From positions 1 to 31,503 of the forward strand of contig CAJWUE010000012.1 of assembly GCA_913047775.1 (NCBI GenBank): a DNA stretch of 31,503 bases, in the 5' to 3' direction. This document shows positions 26,403 to 31,503 of this stretch, one piece after another; the stretch's first letter is position 1, and the number at the start of each line of letters is the position of its first letter. The DNA comes from GCA-002731945 sp913047775 (lineage in GTDB: Bacteria > Pseudomonadota > Alphaproteobacteria > MED-G09). The notes beneath the pieces were generated by a model that did no database searches, was not told the DNA's origin, and saw only the letters and a list, made by a program, of their open reading frames with translations. A program made the translations under genes and the position numbers.

Positions 26403-27247
26403 GGTCTTTCTCCTGCGATCGTAATCCTATGTAATAGCCTCTTGTACCCCTCATATCCACCCTCAGCCTGATGCATAACGGATCTGTTATCCCACATTAT
26501 AAGCATATTTTCCTGCCATTTATGTCTAAAAATATATTTTTCCTGTATCATATGAGAATAAAGATTATCCAAAAGTCGTTTGGACTCATTTTCCGACATA
26601 TCTAAAACACCTAAAGAATAGACGGGATTTATAAAGAGACCTTTTTTCTTAGTTTCGGCATGATTTCTAACTAGAGGATGCGTATATGTCTTCTTAGCTT
26701 CTTTCGAAGGAACAATCTTCATTGATCTATCCTTCTCTTTTTCCAAAGCATAAAAACCATCATCTGCATAAGGTAGAGAAGCACTATGTATAATTTTTAA
26801 ATCTTTGAGTTCTGATTTTAACTCCTCAGATAAATCTTCATAAGCTCTGATGGTATTAGCGAAGAGAGTGTCCCCACCAATAGGGGGAATAATTTTAGAA
26901 TGTAACAGTGTGGCTGATGGAGGTCTTTTTTGAAATGACCAATCTGAATGCCAGGAACCACCAAAATGTGTTGCTTTCTCATTTTCTTCTTTTCTTACTT
27001 CAATTATATGAGGATGTCCTTCAATTGAATCAATATAAGGATCATCGCCGTATTCACCAAAATTTAAACTGAATTTTTCAAATTCTAAATGACTCAATTT
27101 TTGCTCAGCAAAAATTAAAATGGAATACTCAAGCCACAACGAACGAAGTTGGGAAACAATAACAGGATCGATTTCATTTTTTAAATCCACTCCTGTAATT
27201 TTTATACCTAACCCAGATGGTGAAGAATTTCTTTCATATTCCAACAT
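26396..27247 (-). CDS. TauD/TfdA-family Fe(II)/2-oxoglutarate dioxygenase
   Basis: A 283-residue oxygenase. The metal triad is visible as His100-x-Asp102 in GSWHSDWSFQ and a distal His259 in NRSVMHQA, with Arg274 near the end likely to bind 2-oxoglutarate. The family acts on taurine, 2,4-D-like ethers, alkyl sulfates and other small acids; nothing in the sequence fixes the substrate. The segment THPLVRNHAETKKKGLFINP is also typical. The start at 27245-27247 has only a weak A-rich ribosome-binding site. It is divergent from the NMO-like gene (127-nt gap) and convergent with MaoC. Confidence 0.92.
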   Translation of the reverse strand: MLEYERNSSPSGLGIKITGVDLKNEIDPVIVSQLRSLWLEYSILIFAEQKLSHLEFEKFSLNFGEYGDDPYIDSIEGHPHIIEVRKEENEKATHFGGSWHSDWSFQKRPPSATLLHSKIIPPIGGDTLFANTIRAYEDLSEELKSELKDLKIIHSASLPYADDGFYALEKEKDRSMKIVPSKEAKKTYTHPLVRNHAETKKKGLFINPVYSLGVLDMSENESKRLLDNLYSHMIQEKYIFRHKWQENMLIMWDNRSVMHQAEGGYEGYKRLLHRITIAGERPS

Positions 27248-27374
27248 TATTATTCTTTTAAATTACTAATTAATTGTGTAAAACTTACAGCCCGAAATAA
27301 CCTATTCATGATATAGCATAACTTAGAATTACAATAATTTAAATAATTCATGAAATAACCTAAAGGTACAATAA

Positions 27375-28349
27375 ATGGCGTTAGATGAAAAATTAAAAGG
27401 AAAACTCAGAATTCCAGTTGTAGGAGCACCTTTGTTCATAGTTTCAGGTCCTGAACTGGTTATAAGTCAATGTAAAGCTGGTATTATAGGATCTTTTCCC
27501 GCATTAAATGCGCGCCCCCAAGAAGTGTTGAGTGATTGGATAGTTCGTATAAAAGAGGAGTTAGACGAACACAATCAAAATAACCCTGACAGACCTTCAG
27601 CTCCATTTGCAGTAAACCAAATTTGTCATGCTTCCAATGATCGCCTCATGAAGGATATGGAGACATGTGTTGATCATGAGGTCCCGGTTATTATTACAAG
27701 TTTAAGGCCTCCTATAGAAATAGTACAAGCAGCACATAGTTATGGTGGTCTTGTTTTTCATGATGTTATTAACTTAAGACACGCCAGAAAGGCCGCCGCG
27801 CAAGGTGTTGATGGGCTAATATTGGTTTGCGCTGGTGCTGGTGGTCATGCCGGTACCCTCTCACCATTCTCATTAGTAAGGGAAGTAAAGGAATGGTTTG
27901 ACGGAACTATTTTATTATCTGGGTCTATAAGCGATGGTCACTCTATTGCATCAGCTTTGGCTTTAGGGGCAGACCTAGCATATTTGGGTACTCGATTCGT
28001 AGCCACTCAAGAAGCGAATGCTTCCTCAGGGTATAAAGACATGTTAGTTGAATCAACAGCCAATGACATTGTTTATTCCTCCCTATTCTCAGGAGTACAT
28101 GGAAATTACCTAAAACCATCTATAGCTAAAGCAGGATTGGACCCTGACGATCTTCCAAGTGGTAATAAATCGAAGATGAATTTTGGATCGGGAGGTAACA
28201 CAAAATTGAAGGCTTGGAAAGATATTTGGGGATCGGGACAAGGAATAGGAAGCATTAAAGACGTGCCCAATGTTGCTGATCTTGTAGATAGCTTGGAAAT
28301 GGAATATGAAGTTGCCTACAATGAAATGATTGATAAAAAATCCTATTAG
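27375..28349 (+). CDS. NAD(P)H-dependent flavin oxidoreductase / nitronate-monooxygenase family
   Basis: A 324-residue FMN-binding TIM barrel of the 2-nitropropane-dioxygenase/NMO family. GAPLFIVSGPELV at the N-terminus and VCAGAGGHAGTLSPF with its conserved His are the marks of the group. LLSGSISDGHSIASALALGA and YLGTRFVAT bind FMN phosphate. Members include nitronate monooxygenases, but also NAD(P)H:quinone reductases and ring-degradation oxidoreductases such as IpdC, so the substrate is open. AAAGG lies about 9 nt before the ATG. The stop is 4 nt from the convergent gmd. Confidence 0.92.
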   Translation: MALDEKLKGKLRIPVVGAPLFIVSGPELVISQCKAGIIGSFPALNARPQEVLSDWIVRIKEELDEHNQNNPDRPSAPFAVNQICHASNDRLMKDMETCVDHEVPVIITSLRPPIEIVQAAHSYGGLVFHDVINLRHARKAAAQGVDGLILVCAGAGGHAGTLSPFSLVREVKEWFDGTILLSGSISDGHSIASALALGADLAYLGTRFVATQEANASSGYKDMLVESTANDIVYSSLFSGVHGNYLKPSIAKAGLDPDDLPSGNKSKMNFGSGGNTKLKAWKDIWGSGQGIGSIKDVPNVADLVDSLEMEYEVAYNEMIDKKSY

Positions 28350-28353
28350 AAAA

Positions 28354-29388
28354 TTAAAACCAGACTGCCCCTTGCTCAACTCGTTTCAAATCAGATTGAA
28401 CCATCATTTCTACTAAACCTTCAAAATCAACTTCAGGCTTCCATCCCAATTCATTGTTGGCAAGGTGCGAATCTCCTAAAAGATGATCTATTTCAGCTGG
28501 GCGATTAAAACTTTTATTAACAGTTATAATAGTATCACCGGTATCTTTCGAAACTCCTACTTCATCATCTTTATCGGCCATCCATTCAATTTCAAGATCA
28601 ATTGCTTGAGCGGCTTTTTCAGCAAATTCCCTAACACTATGCGTTTTTCCAGTAGCAATCACATAATCTTTTGGATTTTTTTGTTGGAGCATCATCCACA
28701 TAGCTTTCACATAATCACCAGAAAATCCCCAGTCACGTTCGGCATTTAAGTTACCAAGACTAACTCTATTTTTCTTTCTATGTGCAATCTCTGCCATCCC
28801 TAAAGAAATCTTACGGGTAACAAATTCAATACCCCTTAAGGGAGACTCATGATTGAAGAGAATACCCGAACAGGAATGAAGATCCCATGATTCTCTATAA
28901 TTAACTGTTGTCCAGTGAGCATAAAGTTTAGAAATTCCATATGGACTTCTTGGATAAAAAGGTGTCTTTTCATTTTGGGGAACTCCTTGAGCTTTACCAA
29001 ACATTTCCGAAGATGAAGCTTGATAAAATTTAGGCTTACCTCCCAAATTTCTTATTGTTTCAAGAATCCTGTGTACTCCTATTGCATCAATGTCAGAAGT
29101 ATAAATCGGCTGCTCAAAAGAAGTCTGTACAAAACTTTGCGCAGCAAGATTATATATTTCATCAGGTGCAACTTCTTCAACAATCCTTTGTATATTAGTG
29201 ATTTCTGCAAGATCCATTGAAACCATATTTATTTCATCCAATACCCCTAATTCGGATAGCCTTCCGGTATTAATGGAAGAAGTCCGCCTGACAGCGCCAA
29301 AAACTTCGTATCCCTTGCTTAGAAGGAATTGGGAAAGATAAGCTCCATCTTGACCTGTTATGCCTGTGATAAGGGCTCTTTTCGTCAT
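28354..29388 (-). CDS. gmd: GDP-mannose 4,6-dehydratase
   Basis: A 344-residue short-chain dehydrogenase of the extended type that turns GDP-D-mannose into GDP-4-dehydro-6-deoxymannose, for GDP-fucose, rhamnose or perosamine. The NADP loop is GITGQDG (9-15). SSSEMFG and the catalytic Tyr150-x-x-x-Lys154 (SPYGISKLYAHW) are present. FNHESPLRG and NLNAERDWGFSGDYVKAMW are diagnostic of Gmd. No fcl or perosamine synthetase lies next to it, so the downstream sugar is unknown. It is a single gene on this strand, with GGAT near the start. Confidence 0.96.
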   Translation of the reverse strand: MTKRALITGITGQDGAYLSQFLLSKGYEVFGAVRRTSSINTGRLSELGVLDEINMVSMDLAEITNIQRIVEEVAPDEIYNLAAQSFVQTSFEQPIYTSDIDAIGVHRILETIRNLGGKPKFYQASSSEMFGKAQGVPQNEKTPFYPRSPYGISKLYAHWTTVNYRESWDLHSCSGILFNHESPLRGIEFVTRKISLGMAEIAHRKKNRVSLGNLNAERDWGFSGDYVKAMWMMLQQKNPKDYVIATGKTHSVREFAEKAAQAIDLEIEWMADKDDEVGVSKDTGDTIITVNKSFNRPAEIDHLLGDSHLANNELGWKPEVDFEGLVEMMVQSDLKRVEQGAVWF

Positions 29389-29498
29389 AAATAATCCATA
29401 AAAATATTTAATATTGTCCTTATTAATGTAATCTGAAGTTTATCGATAATTGTTATTGTTAAAATAATCAAATTATTGTTTTAAAATTTGGGAAAATT

Positions 29499-29912
29499 AT
29501 GAATCTGATAGTTGGAAGAATCTTATCTCTATTGCCAGCAGTACTTTTTTTAAGCACAGCTTATGGTTGGATTACAAACCCTTCTGAGGCCGCTAAGGGA
29601 CTTGGAATGCCTTTATTGGAGGGTATAGGAAGAAGTACACAAATTGGTGATTTCTCGGCTTTTTTTATTGGTGTTGGTCTATTTAGTTTAATGGGTGCAC
29701 TTACCAATAAGGTAACTTATGTTTATTGCGCTATAGTCATCCTTCTCTCAGCTGCAATTATGAGAATCGTCGCCTGGCAGATTCATGGGGCAGAGCTTGC
29801 TTCTTTCTTTATTGGTGTTGAAATTGCAACCGCAGTTATCCTTTTCATAAGCGCTTTACTTATAAGAAGTGGAATCTCAAAAAAGAACGAGATATCTGTG
29901 GACCAAGAATAA
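29499..29912 (+). CDS. small four-helix membrane protein, unknown function
   Basis: A 137-residue protein with about four transmembrane helices (roughly 5-23, 50-66, 70-90, 101-122) and a charged C-terminal tail (SGISKKNEISVDQE). The pattern with a central GDFSAFFIGVG and later HGAELASFFIGVEIA resembles DUF4345-like proteins, but I am not certain. GGGAAAA precedes the ATG. Its TAA directly abuts the convergent hydroxylase stop (TAATTA at 29910-29915). Divergent from gmd with a 110-nt gap. Confidence 0.72.
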   Translation: MNLIVGRILSLLPAVLFLSTAYGWITNPSEAAKGLGMPLLEGIGRSTQIGDFSAFFIGVGLFSLMGALTNKVTYVYCAIVILLSAAIMRIVAWQIHGAELASFFIGVEIATAVILFISALLIRSGISKKNEISVDQE

Positions 29913-30626
29913 TTATTTTTTAGGTTTCTTCGAGAGGTGGTGGGTGCGAAACACATAATCCCAGATAGAAAAAACTGAGGCGAAGTGAACATCCCTATAT
30001 TTATGGTGCATAGAATGATGCTCATTAATTCCAACAAAGGGTATATATCGATATATTGAAGATTTAATTCCAGAGTGAATATCTAACTCGTGCAAAACCT
30101 TGATAATTAGAAGCAAAATAATGGTTAACGATGATACTCCCCCAAGAATAAGAAAGGCTATAAATGGACCTAATAAACCTAACATCCATTCTAGTGGATG
30201 TTCATAAAGGTAATCCGATGGAAGGGGGCTGGTTGCTCGATGATGGATTTTATGGATTTTCTTAAATAGAAAAGGGCTTTTATGCAAAAGCCTGTGATAA
30301 CAATAAAAATAAAAATCATCTATTAACAAAACTCCAAACAATTGCAAAAGAGTAATCCAGATATTTTGGTAACCGACCAGTATCCAATCGCTCATAAGGT
30401 ATAAGCCTACAGGAAAGATTATAACCATCAGAAATAGATTGGTTAATATTAAAGGTAGATGATCTCTAAAGGAACTTTCGTTATAGTGGTGATTCCGAAT
30501 GCGAGATAAAGAGAAAGTCGTGTTTACTAATATAAATTTTGAGTAAAATATGCCTAGTAAGTTTAGGCCTAACCATAGACCTCCCACTATCAGGTACATG
30601 TTCAAATAACTATATGTTTCAATCAT
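29913..30626 (-). CDS. fatty acid hydroxylase / sterol desaturase family membrane protein
   Basis: A 237-residue integral membrane diiron protein. The eight-histidine pattern of the family is seen: HRLLH (111-115), HKIHH (125-129), HELDIH (179-184) and HHSMHH (203-208) with His214. Hydrophobic helices lie at about 8-28, 57-77, 88-105 and 148-176. It may hydroxylate or desaturate a lipid chain, sterol or carotenoid; the substrate is unknown. An AGAG is seen before the ATG. The tRNA-Gln gene lies 57 nt upstream on the same strand. Confidence 0.92.
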   Translation of the reverse strand: MIETYSYLNMYLIVGGLWLGLNLLGIFYSKFILVNTTFSLSRIRNHHYNESSFRDHLPLILTNLFLMVIIFPVGLYLMSDWILVGYQNIWITLLQLFGVLLIDDFYFYCYHRLLHKSPFLFKKIHKIHHRATSPLPSDYLYEHPLEWMLGLLGPFIAFLILGGVSSLTIILLLIIKVLHELDIHSGIKSSIYRYIPFVGINEHHSMHHKYRDVHFASVFSIWDYVFRTHHLSKKPKK

Positions 30627-30682
30627 TTCTCTATTAATACAAGTATACAGGTGTAATGTGACTAAAATTTGGCAATTTTTAA

Positions 30683-30757
30683 TGGCTGGGGCGGTAGGGA
30701 TCGAACCTACGAATCACGGGATCAAAACCCGTTGCCTTACCGCTTGGCTACGCCCCA
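30683..30757 (-). tRNA. tRNA-Gln (anticodon UUG)
   Basis: A complete 75-nt tRNA on the minus strand with encoded CCA. The acceptor stem TGGGGCG/CGCCCCA opens with a U1-A72 pair, as in many tRNA-Gln, and the discriminator is G. The anticodon stem ACGGG/CCCGT encloses the 7-nt loop TTTTGAT, giving anticodon TTG. The T-arm reads GTAGG-TTCGATC-CCTAC. Confidence 0.96.
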
Positions 30758-30774
30758 ATATTTATTAAAAGATT

Positions 30775-30780
30775 ATTATA
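30775..30780 (-). promoter_or_regulatory. TATAAT -10 box of tRNA-Gln
   Basis: On the minus strand a perfect TATAAT lies 17 nt upstream of the tRNA 5' end, giving a short leader of about 10 nt. The corresponding -35 region (TTCAGC at 30798-30803) is poor. A GGG just upstream of the box is visible. Confidence 0.5.
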
Positions 30781-30833
30781 CCCTTTAACATTCCTAAGCT
30801 GAATGTGCCAACCTATTTCTTTATCTTCCTACA

Positions 30834-30846
30834 TTAACAATGTTAA
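30834..30846. promoter_or_regulatory. TTAACA-A-TGTTAA palindrome upstream of the unknown membrane-protein pair
   Basis: Two 6-bp arms around one central base form a 13-bp palindrome about 100 nt before the start of the first membrane gene. It is composed mainly of A and T, so chance is possible, but a regulator site is reasonable. Confidence 0.28.
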
Positions 30847-30947
30847 AGAACTGTAAAAATCATATGCAGCATTACAACAAAAAACTTTACTTATATTCTT
30901 TTATATGACGGAATGCTCCATCATTGACTCAAGGGAGGGATAAACTT

Positions 30948-31385
30948 ATGAGTGAATTTGAAATTAATACATTGTTGAATAATGGTCTAATACAACAAGC
31001 TTTGTACGCTTTTGCTTTTCTTTTTGCAACTTGGTTTGCCGGACGCTGCGCAGTAGTTACAAACGAAACAGGTAATGCAAATATTATTTCTAAAATAGCT
31101 ATAAGTGGTTTTGGGCTAAGTTCTATCTGGTTTTTAAATCTACAATTTAACTATGTGGATTTTCATTTAAAAGGATATGCTCACGCACTATACAACCTGA
31201 AAGAGTCTGGAGCCGAAATTTCCACCAGAGGAGAAAGTGCTATTGAGTTATTTGGACGTGGTAACGCATCTGATGTACCCGGATTAAGTATAATACCAGC
31301 AGATCCTGTTGCGATAGTTTTTATTGCTTCTTTGACCTTAATAATTCTATCCATAATATGGATGGGTGGTTCAAATAACGATTAA
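30948..31385 (+). CDS. unknown membrane protein (first of a tandem paralogous pair)
   Basis: A 145-residue protein I do not recognise. Three hydrophobic segments are seen (about 14-31, 47-66 and 119-139), with a polar loop of about 50 residues (67-118) that includes ESGAEISTRGESAIELFGRG. The open frame begins at a TTG (30924), but the ATG at 30948 has a strong AGGGAGG ribosome-binding site and matches the start of the next gene, so it is preferred. The N-terminus (MSEFEINTLLNNGLI) aligns with MSEVEIYAQLSNSMI of the following gene, separated by 24 nt, so the two look like a duplicated unit. The function is unknown. Confidence 0.7.
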   Translation: MSEFEINTLLNNGLIQQALYAFAFLFATWFAGRCAVVTNETGNANIISKIAISGFGLSSIWFLNLQFNYVDFHLKGYAHALYNLKESGAEISTRGESAIELFGRGNASDVPGLSIIPADPVAIVFIASLTLIILSIIWMGGSNND

Positions 31386-31409
31386 TTTATTATTAAAAGG
31401 AGAAAATTT

Positions 31410-31503
31410 ATGAGTGAAGTAGAAATTTATGCGCAACTTAGTAATTCAATGATAGCCACTGGACTATTTGCAATGGTTTGGGCTTTTTTGCTTTGGGTTG
31501 CAG
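31410..31503 (+). CDS. unknown membrane protein, second of the tandem pair (cut by window end)
   Basis: The first 31 residues are visible. MSEVEIYAQLSNSMI is followed by a hydrophobic stretch (GLFAMVWAFLLWVA), similar to the preceding protein at identical positions (MSE-x-EI, Leu10, Asn12, Ile15, Leu19, Ala21, Trp29). The ATG at 31410 has a strong AAAAGGAGA ribosome-binding site 24 nt after the previous stop, so the two are probably co-translated. The remainder lies outside the window. Confidence 0.7.
   Translation, partial: MSEVEIYAQLSNSMIATGLFAMVWAFLLWVA

Noticed and set aside
27304..27360. Repeated ATTCATGA and ATAACCTA words in the dioxygenase/NMO gap
   Set aside because: Only two copies each in a short A+T-rich stretch; too weak to call an operator or repeat.
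30788..30806. Inverted repeat ACATTC/GAATGT upstream of tRNA-Gln considered as a terminator
   Set aside because: No T-run on either strand, and it overlaps the tRNA -35 region, so termination is unlikely.
1..31503. Search for CRISPR repeats, transposases, integrases and att-like repeats next to the tRNA
   Set aside because: No direct-repeat array, no transposase or integrase motif, and no duplicate of the tRNA 3' end was seen.

Overview
The window is a gene-dense, A+T-rich bacterial chromosome segment. It shows no mobile element, CRISPR array or rRNA. I read it as a streamlined marine-type proteobacterium, most likely a low-GC alphaproteobacterium. RlmE, glutamyl-tRNA synthetase (HVGN signature and a GRAPAR-type C-terminal half) and SufE (HGCASQVW) all have alphaproteobacterial-looking sequence. 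The TonB cluster, with DUF3450, a long ExbB, ExbB, ExbD, TonB and a TPR protein, resembles the TonB2/TtpC systems best known from gammaproteobacteria. I do not name a genus.

Layout. Positions 1-3952 (minus strand): rlmE, then guaB, a small TPR protein, guaA and the start of another TPR protein. The guaB and guaA products together convert IMP to GMP. Positions 4026-6561 (plus): an FkbM-type methyltransferase, a divergent crotonase, an HTH/coiled-coil protein and an ABM-domain protein. Positions 6562-11858 (minus): a six-gene TonB energy-transduction operon. A 304-bp divergent region follows, with a perfect 16-bp palindrome next to the RND efflux operon (adaptor, permease, LOG-family protein; 12163-16986). 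Positions 16970-21560 (minus): nadE, gltX, cimA (NAD synthesis, tRNA charging, isoleucine precursor). Positions 21711-23350 (plus): SufE and an MFS transporter.

Positions 23356-28349 hold acyl-CoA and small-molecule metabolism genes: a second enoyl-CoA hydratase, an acyl-CoA ligase with a MaoC hydratase, a TauD/TfdA dioxygenase and a nitronate-monooxygenase-like flavoprotein. Positions 28354-30757 hold GDP-mannose 4,6-dehydratase, a four-helix membrane protein, a fatty-acid-hydroxylase/sterol-desaturase family protein and tRNA-Gln(UUG). At the right edge, two tandem paralogous membrane proteins of unknown function begin; the second is cut by the window end.

Genes are packed very tightly. All six convergent gene pairs are separated by 18 bases or fewer or overlap, and two pairs share an exact TAA|TTA junction of stop codons. 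Several operon joints are 1-4 nt overlaps, and four genes appear to use TTG starts and one GTG. The items I find most worth a second look are the IMP dehydrogenase without CBS domains, the tandem unknown membrane proteins, the palindromic operator candidate before the RND operon, and the TonB2-like cluster in an alphaproteobacterial-looking genome.
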